DNA of 64,000 bases from Dietzia natronolimnaea. GTDB lineage: Bacteria > Actinomycetota > Actinomycetes > Mycobacteriales > Mycobacteriaceae. Numbering within the stretch: the stretch's first letter is position 1; every line of letters starts with the position of its first letter. The notes beneath the pieces are model-generated. The model was not told the origin of the DNA. It was given only the letters and a program-made list of their open reading frames with translations, and ran no database searches. The translations under genes and the position numbers were made by a program. Below, in pieces: positions 24,922-33,605 of this stretch. The DNA is taken from assembly GCF_002289575.1 (NCBI RefSeq), contig NZ_NTGA01000021.1, positions 28,292-92,291 of the forward strand, written 5' to 3'.

Positions 24922-26307
24922 TCAGAGCGAGGTGGGCACCTTCTCCCCGCCCAGTTCATGGGCCAGCGCGGCCCCGAGGGCGGGATAGCGGAACGAGTGG
25001 TCGAGATGGCGCAGCACCACCGGGTCGACCCTCTGGTCCGCCAGCGCGAGCTCGTCCGACCCGCGACTGCCCAGCAGCAGGCCGGGCGCGAACCCGGGGA
25101 CCGGCACCACGGTGGGACGGCGCAGCACCGACCCCAGGACACGGGTGAACTGCGCATTGGTGACCGGCTGCGGTGCCACGGCGTTGAAGGTTCCGACCAG
25201 TGCAGGGTCGACGACGGCACGGAGGTAGATGTCGGTGAGGTCGTCGAGCGCGATCCAGGACATCCACTGCCGCCCCGAACCCAATCGCCCGCCGAGGCCC
25301 GTCCGGGTGATGGCGGCCAGAGGAGGCAGCAGGCCGCCCGCGCCGGACAGGACGAGGCCGGTGCGGATGGTGACCACGCGGGCGTGGGATCGGCGGGCGG
25401 GCTCGCAGGCCGCCTCCCACTCGGCCACGATCTCTGCCAGGGGCCCGGAACCCGGACCGGTCTCCTCGGTGAGGGTCCGGTCACCGCAGTCGGCGCCGTA
25501 GTAGCCGATGGCGGAGGAGGACACCATCGCCGTGGCACCGTCCCGCGCGGCGACGAGCTCGGCGAGTCTGCGGGTAGGACCGATCCGGCTGTCGCGGACC
25601 GCGGCCAGGTGCCGGTCGGTGAACCGGCCCGCGATGGACGCACCGGCCAGGTGGACCAGCACGTCCACGCCGTCGAGGAGTGTCGGATCCGGGTCATCGG
25701 TGTCCCACCGGCGTTCGTCGGCCCCGCTCGCCGCGCCCCTGACGAGCCTGATCACCCGGTGACCGGCGACGCCGAGAAAGGCGCACAGGGCGGTGCCCAC
25801 CAGGCCCGACGCGCCGGTGACCGCGACGGTCAGGGTCCGCGGTCCGCCCGCTTGGGAGAAGCGCCGGACCCGGTCGAGGTCGAGGGCCATCTGGCGGTAT
25901 CGGTAGGCGAAGACCGGGGAGAGCAGGGGGCCCGGCACGCGGGCGTCGACCCGGTCGCCCAGCACGCTGGTGCCGTCCGGGCCAGGGGTGACGGTGTGCT
26001 CGTGGACCCATCCGGTCAGTCCCGCGTAGGGCTGGGAGACGCAGCGGTCCACGAACCGCTCGCCCTCGACGTACCCCGCAGGGTCGTGCCGGGCGATCCA
26101 GCGCGGGCCGAACCGCACCCCGAGGGGCCCGGGAAGAGCGGACCTCGGCTCGAGCACCGCCTCGCCGTCCCGCAGGGAATCGGCCTGGCTCACCGGGCGC
26201 AGCGGCATGAACGGCGGGGAGAGCCGGAGGAAGGCTCCCGGAGAGGCGAAGTAATCCCACGCCTCGTCCGCCCCGGCCCGGATCGTGCAGCGGAGATCGG
26301 TACTCAT
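24922..26307 (-). CDS. SRPBCC + TIGR01777 epimerase fusion
   Basis: A 461-residue two-domain protein. Residues about 1-150 form an SRPBCC ligand-binding domain (RCTIRAGADEAWDYF...), and the rest is an SDR-type nucleotide-sugar epimerase-like domain of the TIGR01777 family, with the NAD(P) motif VTGASGLVGTAL near residue 165 and SSSAIGYYG near residue 275. The same fusion occurs in mycobacteria (Rv2216-like proteins are the epimerase part). The reaction is unknown. The ATG at 26307 was chosen because it begins the SRPBCC strand. Confidence 0.9.
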   Translation of the reverse strand: MSTDLRCTIRAGADEAWDYFASPGAFLRLSPPFMPLRPVSQADSLRDGEAVLEPRSALPGPLGVRFGPRWIARHDPAGYVEGERFVDRCVSQPYAGLTGWVHEHTVTPGPDGTSVLGDRVDARVPGPLLSPVFAYRYRQMALDLDRVRRFSQAGGPRTLTVAVTGASGLVGTALCAFLGVAGHRVIRLVRGAASGADERRWDTDDPDPTLLDGVDVLVHLAGASIAGRFTDRHLAAVRDSRIGPTRRLAELVAARDGATAMVSSSAIGYYGADCGDRTLTEETGPGSGPLAEIVAEWEAACEPARRSHARVVTIRTGLVLSGAGGLLPPLAAITRTGLGGRLGSGRQWMSWIALDDLTDIYLRAVVDPALVGTFNAVAPQPVTNAQFTRVLGSVLRRPTVVPVPGFAPGLLLGSRGSDELALADQRVDPVVLRHLDHSFRYPALGAALAHELGGEKVPTSL

Positions 26308-26318
26308 GGGACCCGCTC

Positions 26319-27017
26319 TCAGGGCAGCAGGCACAGCGGGGTGACGTCGCCCCGCCCGCCGGCCATGGGAACGGTCAGGAACGCACACGACCACCAACCA
26401 CGCGCGTCGACGACGTCACGCACGGTGGACCACTGCGCCGCGTCGAGAGCGGGTCCGCGGCTCAGCACGAACCCGGAGGACCGGCTCGGGTCGCCGACGA
26501 TCGCCAGCGAGTAATCGTCCGCGAGGTAGGTGATCCGGTAGTTGACCGGCCCGTTCTCGTCCTGGAACGGCACCTGCGGGAAGTTCACGCGCAGGGAGGC
26601 GTTGGTGGCGGTGTCGCGGATCGTCGCCTCGCCCTCGATCACCGAATCGGAGCTGAGGGCCGATCCGCAGGAGTTGCGCACCGAGAGGGTGTCGGGGGAG
26701 ATCCGTGCGTACTCGGCGGTGGTGTCGTTGGTGCACTGCAGCGTGTACGGCTGCGGGATCGCGGCGACCTGGTACCACGTGCCCACGAACCTGTCGGGGT
26801 CGACGTATCCGACCTGCTGCAGCTCGGGGCCGCCGATCGACCCGACCGCACTACCCTCGGGCAGCTGTAGTTGCGAGGAGCCCCCTCCGAGGCGGCCCCC
26901 GTCGGTGAGGTCCTGGGCCCCGGCGACGGGGGCGGCCCCGAGACCGGCGGCCATGAGCGGGACCACGGCGAGGGCGGTGGCGAGGAGGCGGAACCGGGAA
27001 CGGCGCGAGGTGGTCAT
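26319..27017 (-). CDS. Secreted lipocalin-family protein
   Basis: A 232-residue exported protein. A signal peptide (about residues 1-34) with the basic start MTTSRRSRFRLL and a VAGAQ cleavage site leads into a lipocalin barrel; the signature FVGTWYQVAAIP is at about residue 76 and QDENGPVNYRITYL in the middle. Bacterial lipocalins (Blc type) bind lipids or lysophospholipids. The ATG overlaps the mmpL stop by 4 bp, so it is co-translated with the transporter, which suggests a shared role in lipid export. Confidence 0.88.
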   Translation of the reverse strand: MTTSRRSRFRLLATALAVVPLMAAGLGAAPVAGAQDLTDGGRLGGGSSQLQLPEGSAVGSIGGPELQQVGYVDPDRFVGTWYQVAAIPQPYTLQCTNDTTAEYARISPDTLSVRNSCGSALSSDSVIEGEATIRDTATNASLRVNFPQVPFQDENGPVNYRITYLADDYSLAIVGDPSRSSGFVLSRGPALDAAQWSTVRDVVDARGWWSCAFLTVPMAGGRGDVTPLCLLP

Positions 27018-29278
27018 GGGTGGAACTCCTTCGTGTCGGCGGTGCTGGCTGGAGCGGAGTCGTCTGCGACGGAGGTGGCGGAGCCGTCCGAGCCGTCGGG
27101 GTCGGCCTCTCCGGCGGGCGTGACACCGCGCCGGGGATCGCCCGGCCACCAGACCCGCTCCCCCACCAGGGTGAACAGAGCCGGCACCACGAGGGTCCTC
27201 ACGACGAAGGTGTCCAGCAGGACGCCGAGGGCCACGATCACACCCACCTGGGTGAGCACGATGAGCGGCAGCACGCCCAAGACCACGAAGACCGAGGCCA
27301 GGACTATTCCGGCGGAGGTGATCACGCCGCCGGTGAGGGCCACGGCCCGGACCATGGCCTCGCGAGTGGAGTGCGTGGCCGCCTCCTCCCGGGCCCGGAT
27401 GACGAGGAAGACCGAGTAGTCCACACCGAGGGCCACCAGGAACAGGAAGCTGTACAGCGGGACCGACACGTCCAGCCCGGGGAAACCGAGGATCTGGGTG
27501 GTGACGAAGGTTCCGAGGCCGAGTGCCGCGAGCGACGACAGCACCGTCGCGCCCAACAGGAGCAACGGGGCGATCAGCGCCCGCAACGCCAGCGTCAGGA
27601 CGACGAACACCACCAAGAGGATGAGTGGCGCGATCAGCGCGAGGTCGCGCAGGTTGCCGTCGGAGGTGTCGACGGCCTCGGCCACCGGACCACCGACGAT
27701 CGCCTCGGACCCCGGCACCTCGTCGACCGCGGAGCGCAAGGCCACCACACTGTCCTCGGACCGGTCGGTCGCCGGGGCGGCGTCCAGGGTCACGGTGATG
27801 CGGCTCCACCCGGTATCCGATTCCCCGGCCGGAACCGCGGACACGACACCCTCGACCCCCTGCACGGCCTCAAGGACATCCGCTTCGGTGCCGGTCCGGG
27901 TGAGAACGGTGACAGGATCGGTGACGCCGGCCGGGAAGTGCTCTGCGGCCGTCTCCAGGCCGGCCACCGCCTCGGACGGCGTGCGGAACTGCTCGGTCTG
28001 ACTCAGGCCGATCCGGGTGCCCAGCAGCCCGAACGCGAGGATGACCAGGATCAACACGCACGAGATGAGGACCCGCGCCGGGCGGGTGACCACTCCGGAG
28101 GCGATGCGGCCCCAGACACCGGACGGCACGTCCTCGCGGAAGCCCTCGGGGGTCGTCGGGACGGTCAGACGCCGGCGCGCGCTGGAGTCCGCGGTCACGC
28201 GCCCGGTGTCGCGCCCCGGCCGGGGGACGAAGGGCCAGAACAGGCCACGGCCGCACACGGCCAGGGCGGCCGGGAGCGCCACGAGGGCGTACGCCAGGGC
28301 GACGAGCAGACCGACGGCCGCCGAGAGGCCGAGCGAACGGTAGTTGGGCAGGGTCGCCAGCAACAGCGTGAGCAGGGCCAGGACCACGGTGATGTTGCTG
28401 GCGACGATCGCGGGGACCGCCCCGCGGTACGCATCGCCCAACGCTTGGCGACGGTTCTCGGTCCTCCGCAGCTCCTCGCGGTACCTGGAGACCAACAGCA
28501 ACGCGTAGTTGGTGCCCGCTCCGAACACCAGGACGGAGACGATGCCGGAGGTGGACCCGTCGACGGTCACGCCGAGTGCCTCGCCGACCGTCGATACCAA
28601 CAGGGAGGCGACCCGGTCGGCGACCGCGATCACGACGAGCGGAACGAGCCAGAGGACCGGTGAGCGGTAGGTGATGATCAGGAGCACCGCGACGACGGTC
28701 GCGGTCGCGGCCAGCAGCCGGAAGTCCGCGCCCTCGAAGGCGGCGGCGGTGTCGGCCGCGAAGGCGGGCCCGCCGGTTAGCTGTGCCTCCAGGCCGGGAT
28801 CCAGGCCCTCGGCGACCGCGGCACGCATGTCGCGGACCAGCTCACTGCCCTGCTCGTTGGAGATCGACTCGACGTCGACCGGCACCACGACCAGCGCGGC
28901 GGCCCCGTCCTCGGACGGGATCGGCCCCTGGGGCGCGGCGCCGACGACCTCCGCCATCCGCTCACCCGCTCCCACCGCGGCCGCGGTCCCCTCCGGACCG
29001 AGCACACCGCCGTCCTGCCTGGTGACCACCAGCACGGCCGGCACCGAGCCGGCGTCGGGGAACTCCTGCTGGACCTGGGAGACGAGGGCGGCCTCGGAGG
29101 TGTCCGGCAACGTCTGGGGAGCCTCGGACGCGCCCTCGGAGGACGCGAGCGCGAAGACGGCGCCGGAGACGAGCAGGACGGCCGCGAGGATCATCCAGGC
29201 TGTGAGCCTGCCCGTCAGGACCCGCACCCAGCCTCCGGTGGGCGCGGGCGTCTCCCCCACCGTGCTCCGAACCCGCAT
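27014..29278 (-). CDS. MmpL-family RND lipid/drug transporter
   Basis: A 754-residue transporter with two repeats of helix plus large outside loop, about 12 membrane helices. The proton-relay region of the second half is intact (GVDYSVF, Asp620-Tyr621), whereas the first-half equivalent reads GTNYALL, i.e. Asn257-Tyr258 in place of the Asp-Tyr of MmpL3. I start at the ATG at 29278, which has GAGGGAG upstream; a GTG at 29296 is the alternative. It is followed by an overlapping lipocalin gene and preceded by a hydrolase gene that stops 14 bp before its start. Confidence 0.92.
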   Translation of the reverse strand: MRVRSTVGETPAPTGGWVRVLTGRLTAWMILAAVLLVSGAVFALASSEGASEAPQTLPDTSEAALVSQVQQEFPDAGSVPAVLVVTRQDGGVLGPEGTAAAVGAGERMAEVVGAAPQGPIPSEDGAAALVVVPVDVESISNEQGSELVRDMRAAVAEGLDPGLEAQLTGGPAFAADTAAAFEGADFRLLAATATVVAVLLIITYRSPVLWLVPLVVIAVADRVASLLVSTVGEALGVTVDGSTSGIVSVLVFGAGTNYALLLVSRYREELRRTENRRQALGDAYRGAVPAIVASNITVVLALLTLLLATLPNYRSLGLSAAVGLLVALAYALVALPAALAVCGRGLFWPFVPRPGRDTGRVTADSSARRRLTVPTTPEGFREDVPSGVWGRIASGVVTRPARVLISCVLILVILAFGLLGTRIGLSQTEQFRTPSEAVAGLETAAEHFPAGVTDPVTVLTRTGTEADVLEAVQGVEGVVSAVPAGESDTGWSRITVTLDAAPATDRSEDSVVALRSAVDEVPGSEAIVGGPVAEAVDTSDGNLRDLALIAPLILLVVFVVLTLALRALIAPLLLLGATVLSSLAALGLGTFVTTQILGFPGLDVSVPLYSFLFLVALGVDYSVFLVIRAREEAATHSTREAMVRAVALTGGVITSAGIVLASVFVVLGVLPLIVLTQVGVIVALGVLLDTFVVRTLVVPALFTLVGERVWWPGDPRRGVTPAGEADPDGSDGSATSVADDSAPASTADTKEFHP

Positions 29279-29292
29279 CGTCTCCCTCGCCC

Positions 29293-30102
29293 TCACGCGT
29301 TGTATTCGGAGAGGAACGCCTCAAGGATGGCGTTGACCTCGTCCGGCCGTTCCATCGTCGGCGAATGCCCCGCACCGGGGATCTCGTGGAACCTCGTGTC
29401 GGCGATGAGATCGGCTATCCGGCGCGACTTGTCGGGCGGCGTGGCGGCGTCCTCCGCACCCACCACGACCAGCGTCGGGGCGATGATCCGGATGGCCTCG
29501 TCCTCACACGGGTCACGGTCTGCCACCGAGTTGATGGCCCGGACCAGGCCGGCGCGGTCGGTGCGTTCGAGCATCGCCATCCACTCGTCGACCCACGGGG
29601 CCGAAAGGTTGCGGTCCGCGAGCATGATCGGGGCCACCCGTGACCGCAGGGGTCTGATGCCCGCGAGTCGGTACACCGTGGACAGTGTCTTGTACTTGCT
29701 GCGGTTGGCCGGCTCCTCCGCGGTGGCCGCGGAATCGAGGAGCGTGAGCGAGTGGACTACCTCGGGGTTGCGGGCAGCGAGCCGCATCCCCACGAAGCCG
29801 CCCATGGACAGGCCGACGAAGTTCACCACGGGGATCTGCAGGTGCCGGAGGAGCTCGGAGACGTCCACGGTCAGCGTGTCCATGTCGTAGCCGCCGAGCG
29901 CGCGGGGCGAGTCACCCTGCCCGCGGAAGTCGATGCTCACGCACCGGTACCTGTCGCGCAGGTGAGCGATCTGGTGCTGGAACATCCACCCAGAGAAGAG
30001 GAGACCGTGGGCGAAGAACACCACGGGTGCGTCCTCCCGTCCGGCGGGGACGCCGGTGTCGGTATAGGCGATGGTCGTGTGACCGCGCTGGAATGTGGGC
30101 AT
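29293..30102 (-). CDS. Alpha/beta-fold hydrolase
   Basis: A 269-residue alpha/beta hydrolase with FFAHGLLFSG (oxyanion), the nucleophile elbow GLSMGG near residue 105, Asp in VVGAEDAATPP and catalytic His in GAGHSPTMERP. The family splits esters, epoxides or C-C bonds. The ATG at 30102 with AGGAGAGCC upstream is preferred over an upstream GTG. It is the first gene of the run hydrolase - mmpL - lipocalin with 14-bp spacing, so an acyl-ester substrate is plausible. Confidence 0.88.
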   Translation of the reverse strand: MPTFQRGHTTIAYTDTGVPAGREDAPVVFFAHGLLFSGWMFQHQIAHLRDRYRCVSIDFRGQGDSPRALGGYDMDTLTVDVSELLRHLQIPVVNFVGLSMGGFVGMRLAARNPEVVHSLTLLDSAATAEEPANRSKYKTLSTVYRLAGIRPLRSRVAPIMLADRNLSAPWVDEWMAMLERTDRAGLVRAINSVADRDPCEDEAIRIIAPTLVVVGAEDAATPPDKSRRIADLIADTRFHEIPGAGHSPTMERPDEVNAILEAFLSEYNA

Positions 30103-30182
30103 CGTGGCTCTCCTGACAGTGGGACGGCCACCGGGTCCGGCCGCCACAGACGTACGTTACGGCGGCTGGCGCCGCCTTTTCG

Positions 30183-30929
30183 TCACCTCAGGGTGATCAG
30201 ACCCCGCGGGTCCTCCGGCCCGGCGGCCCGCTCCAGGTGCTGGTGCTCGTTGACCGCGATGCAGGTCATCCCGCCGCGACCCACCACGACGCGGGCCACC
30301 CCCGTGTTGACGGTCACGCGTTGCAGGCGAGTCCACAACCCCACGACGCCCTCCGGGTCGGCCAACAGGCCCGCGACCGCCAGCGAGATCGTCCCCGCTG
30401 AGCTCACCACCACCGTCGTGCGCCCGGACCCGGACCGCGTCGCCGCGTCCGCGATCGCCGCGTTCGCGGCCGCCCGGTAGGTCTCGAACGCCTCGAGCCC
30501 GGCCCAGTGCCCGAGCGCGGCGTCGAGCTGACGTTGGAACGCCTGCTTGGCCTCGTCCGAGGAGCCCGCCGAATCGAGGGTGCCGCGACCGGCACTCACC
30601 CCGGCGGCCCGGGCCGCGGTGAGCACCTCGTCGGCGTCGTACTCGGCCCAGCGGTCGTCGGACTCGACCGGGCAGTCCCACCCGGCGCCCGCTCGCGGGC
30701 CGTAGCACGGGTCCTCCTGCAGCGCGGCTCGCAGGCCTCTCACCAGTCCCTGCGCGGTCTCGCGTTGACGCCGGAGCCCACCGTGGATGACCACGTCGGG
30801 CCGCAGCCCGCGGGCCGCCATGTCCCGGCCGGTGAGCTCAGCCTGGAGGTGGCCGGTCTCGGAGAGCCGGTCGTAGTCACCGCTTCCGAAGGAGGCCTGG
30901 CCGTGCCGGACCAGATGGATGGCCCCCAT
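30183..30929 (-). CDS. Histidine phosphatase superfamily protein
   Basis: A 248-residue phosphoglycerate-mutase-fold protein. The catalytic motif LVRHGQAS lies at residues 6-13, and the second His is replaced by the SSAGTISL segment near residue 178, where classic members have SHG; the exact acid/base is unclear. In mycobacteria the same gene neighbours the phosphotransferase and acyl-CoA dehydrogenase that precede it here, with 16-bp spacing, suggesting a three-gene operon. Confidence 0.85.
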   Translation of the reverse strand: MGAIHLVRHGQASFGSGDYDRLSETGHLQAELTGRDMAARGLRPDVVIHGGLRRQRETAQGLVRGLRAALQEDPCYGPRAGAGWDCPVESDDRWAEYDADEVLTAARAAGVSAGRGTLDSAGSSDEAKQAFQRQLDAALGHWAGLEAFETYRAAANAAIADAATRSGSGRTTVVVSSAGTISLAVAGLLADPEGVVGLWTRLQRVTVNTGVARVVVGRGGMTCIAVNEHQHLERAAGPEDPRGLITLR

Positions 30930-30945
30930 CAGAGACCACTGCCCT

Positions 30946-32244
30946 TCACGTGCGCTTCCCCGCCCCCGGCAGACCGCCGAGGATCTCGCCGATCTTCTGG
31001 CGTGTGTCGTGCACCCCGCCCTTGAGCAACGGCACCACGACTCTGGGGACGGCGAGCGCCTCCGGTATCACGTCGCGCGGGCCCAGTCGGGCGGGCGTGA
31101 GTCGCCCCTCCCCGGTCCGGATGATGCGAAGGCAACGCTGCTCGAGGAATCCGACCGCGGGTCGGAACGCGCGGAACGCCGGGTTCGTCGTCTGCCCGTG
31201 GAAGTAGCGGTGGTTGATCTGCTGCGCGATCACCGCCAGGCGGAACAGACCGAAGACCTCGTAGAACCGCCAGTCGTCCCGGCTGATCTCCAGCCCCGAC
31301 CTCTCGGCGTAGCGCTCCACGACCTCCCAGCGGGTCAACATCCCGCGCGTGTGGGTCGGTTGGCGGCGGAAGGCCTTGAACACCGGGCCGTCCCCGTCCT
31401 CGACCCAGTAGGCCAGGGCTCCACCCAGGTCCATGAGCGGGTCGCCGACGGTGGCCATCTCCCAGTCCAGGACGCCGATGACGCGGGTGAGGTCTCCGGG
31501 ATCGAGGACCAGGTTGTCGAAGCGGAAATCGTTGTGGACCAGGCAGTGGCCCACGTCCTCGGGTTGGTTGGCGGACAGCCACTTCATCACCGGGGTGAAA
31601 TCGGGCACGTCGGGGGTCCGCGCGCGGCGGTAACGGGCCGACCAGCCCTCGACCTGCCTGCGCACGTATCCCTCGCCGCGGTCGAGGTCGTCCAGGCCGG
31701 CGGCACGGACGTCGACGGCGTGCAGATCCACCAGGGCGTCGACCGCGCGCTCGGACAGTCGCCGGATGGTGGCCCTGTCCGCGCGGAGCTCCCGGGGAAT
31801 GTCCTTGCGGAGGATCGTGCCCTCGAGGCGCTCCATCACGTAGAAATCGGACCCGATCACCGATTGGTCGCCGCAGAACCCCACCATCCGCGGGACCAGC
31901 GGGTACACCGGGCGGAGCGCCGTCTGGACGCGGTATTCGCGCTTCATGTCGTGGGCACCACGGGCCTTGGTGCCGGGCGGCGGGCGGCGCAGCACCAGGT
32001 CCACTCCGGGATAGCGCAGCACGTAGGTGAGGTTCGACGCGCCTCCGGAGAACTGGCTGACCTCGGGGAGGACCGGCTCGTCGTCGTCACCCAGATCCAC
32101 CCCCGCCAGGACCGTCGGGTCCTCCGGGGTGACGGAACGCAACCACGCCGCGACCGCCTCCACGTCGAACACGTCCTCGTCCCGGACCGCGCCCGCGCCG
32201 GGGATCCGGCGGCTCAGCGGGGCCGCCCCGTGCGGCCGGCTCAT
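30946..32244 (-). CDS. Aminoglycoside-phosphotransferase-fold kinase (FadE36-like)
   Basis: A 432-residue protein kinase-like fold. The nucleotide-binding segment FSGGASNLTYVL, the catalytic loop LVHNDFRFDNLVLD and the metal-binding VLDWEMATVGDP are all present. It belongs to the branch next to acyl-CoA dehydrogenase genes in mycobacteria (annotated FadE36), related to the kinase part of ACAD10/11, which phosphorylate hydroxyacyl-CoA during catabolism of 4-hydroxy fatty acids. The ATG overlaps the acyl-CoA dehydrogenase stop by 4 bp, which supports that role. Confidence 0.9.
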   Translation of the reverse strand: MSRPHGAAPLSRRIPGAGAVRDEDVFDVEAVAAWLRSVTPEDPTVLAGVDLGDDDEPVLPEVSQFSGGASNLTYVLRYPGVDLVLRRPPPGTKARGAHDMKREYRVQTALRPVYPLVPRMVGFCGDQSVIGSDFYVMERLEGTILRKDIPRELRADRATIRRLSERAVDALVDLHAVDVRAAGLDDLDRGEGYVRRQVEGWSARYRRARTPDVPDFTPVMKWLSANQPEDVGHCLVHNDFRFDNLVLDPGDLTRVIGVLDWEMATVGDPLMDLGGALAYWVEDGDGPVFKAFRRQPTHTRGMLTRWEVVERYAERSGLEISRDDWRFYEVFGLFRLAVIAQQINHRYFHGQTTNPAFRAFRPAVGFLEQRCLRIIRTGEGRLTPARLGPRDVIPEALAVPRVVVPLLKGGVHDTRQKIGEILGGLPGAGKRT

Positions 32245-33524
32245 CGGCTCTTCTCTGCTTCTGTAGCGGATGCGGCCGCGTCGCGATACGGCGCGAGCAT
32301 CGCCCGGGCGACCACACCCAGGTGGACCTCGTCGGGGCCGTCGGCCAGTCTCAGCGAGCGTGCGGTCGCGTACGCGCCGGCGAGCGGGAAATCGTCACTC
32401 ATCCCGCCGCCGCCGTGGAGTTGGAGCGACATGTCGATCACCTTCTGGGCCATCTTCGGCACGGCGGCCTTGATGGCGCTGACCTCCACGGCCGCCTGCC
32501 CCTCGGTGTCGAGCTTCCAGGCCGCGTGCTGGACCAGCAGGCGGGCCTGGTCGATGGCGATCCGGGCCTCGGCGAGCCGCTCCCGGTTCCCGCCGAGGTT
32601 GACGACGGGTTTGCCGAAGGCCACGCGGCCCGAGGCGCGGCGGCAGGCCAGGTCGAGCGCCATCTCCGACAGCCCGATGAGCCGCATGCAGTGGTGGACG
32701 CGTCCGGGTCCGAGCCGGCCCTGGGCGATCTCGGCGGCCTTGCCCGGACCGGCGATGATGTTCTCCACGGGCAGACGCACGCCGTCGAGGGAGACCTCAC
32801 CGTGGCCGAGCGGCTCGTCGTAGACGCCCTGCGCGGTGAGCATGCGCTCGACGCGCACCCCGGGGGCGTCCATGGGCACCAGGACCATCGAGTGCCGCAG
32901 GTACCGGTGGGCGTCCGGATCCGAGACCCCCATGAAGATGCCGACCCGGCAGTCCGGGTGGCCGACCCCGGTGGACCACCACTTGCGGCCGTCCAGCACC
33001 ACCTCGTCGCCCTCGACCCGCGCGGTGGCCGCCATGTTGGAGGCGTCGGAGGAGGCCACCTCCGGCTCGGTCATGAGGAAGGCGCTGCGGATCGTCCCGT
33101 CCAGGAGCGGGTCGAGCCAGCGGTCCTTCTGCTCCTGCGAGCCGTACTTGAGCAGCACCTCCATGTTGCCGGTGTCCGGGGCGTTGCAGTTGAACACCAG
33201 GGGCGCGATGAACGACCTCCCCATCTCCTCGGCGACGGGCGCGTAGTCGGAGTTGGTCAGGCCGGCCCCCCCGTGGGTGCCGTACCGCTCCGCGTAGGGG
33301 CCCTCGTGGCCGGCGGGCAGGAAGAGGTTCCACAGTCCCTCCTCGCGCGCCCTGGCCTGCAGCTCGGTGATCCGGGGATCGACCGCCCACGGATCCTCGC
33401 CGGCCAGCCGCCGGCGGGCGATGTCGGCGTGGATTCCCGGCTCGAGCGGAGCGATCTGCGTGTCGATGAACCCGCGCACCGCCGCGGTGAGCTCGGCAGC
33501 ACGGGGCGAGGGAGAGAAGTCCAT
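32241..33524 (-). CDS. Acyl-CoA dehydrogenase of the ACAD10/11-like branch
   Basis: A 427-residue acyl-CoA dehydrogenase. Recognisable are FLMTEPEVASSDASN, the GRKWWSTGVGHPDC substrate-loop region and LQLHGGGGMSDDFPLA near the C-terminus. The terminal DGPDEVHLGVVARAML matches the branch that teams with kinase-fold proteins. The ATG at 33524 (MDFSPS) is the usual family start; another ATG lies 9 bp upstream. Its overlap with the kinase gene suggests joint action on hydroxyacyl-CoA substrates. Confidence 0.92.
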   Translation of the reverse strand: MDFSPSPRAAELTAAVRGFIDTQIAPLEPGIHADIARRRLAGEDPWAVDPRITELQARAREEGLWNLFLPAGHEGPYAERYGTHGGAGLTNSDYAPVAEEMGRSFIAPLVFNCNAPDTGNMEVLLKYGSQEQKDRWLDPLLDGTIRSAFLMTEPEVASSDASNMAATARVEGDEVVLDGRKWWSTGVGHPDCRVGIFMGVSDPDAHRYLRHSMVLVPMDAPGVRVERMLTAQGVYDEPLGHGEVSLDGVRLPVENIIAGPGKAAEIAQGRLGPGRVHHCMRLIGLSEMALDLACRRASGRVAFGKPVVNLGGNRERLAEARIAIDQARLLVQHAAWKLDTEGQAAVEVSAIKAAVPKMAQKVIDMSLQLHGGGGMSDDFPLAGAYATARSLRLADGPDEVHLGVVARAMLAPYRDAAASATEAEKSR

Positions 33525-33605
33525 GGTGTGCATCGTGGCACACCCGGGTGAACGGGCCCGTCCCACGGCGGCGGCTCGGCGGATACCTCTGGCAGGATCG
33601 CGGAG

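Noticed and set aside
22155..25697. An 1180-codon open frame on the minus strand
   Set aside because: It is antisense to the NfeD, SPFH and TetR genes and runs into the epimerase in another frame; composition is Arg/Gly/Asp-rich shadow.
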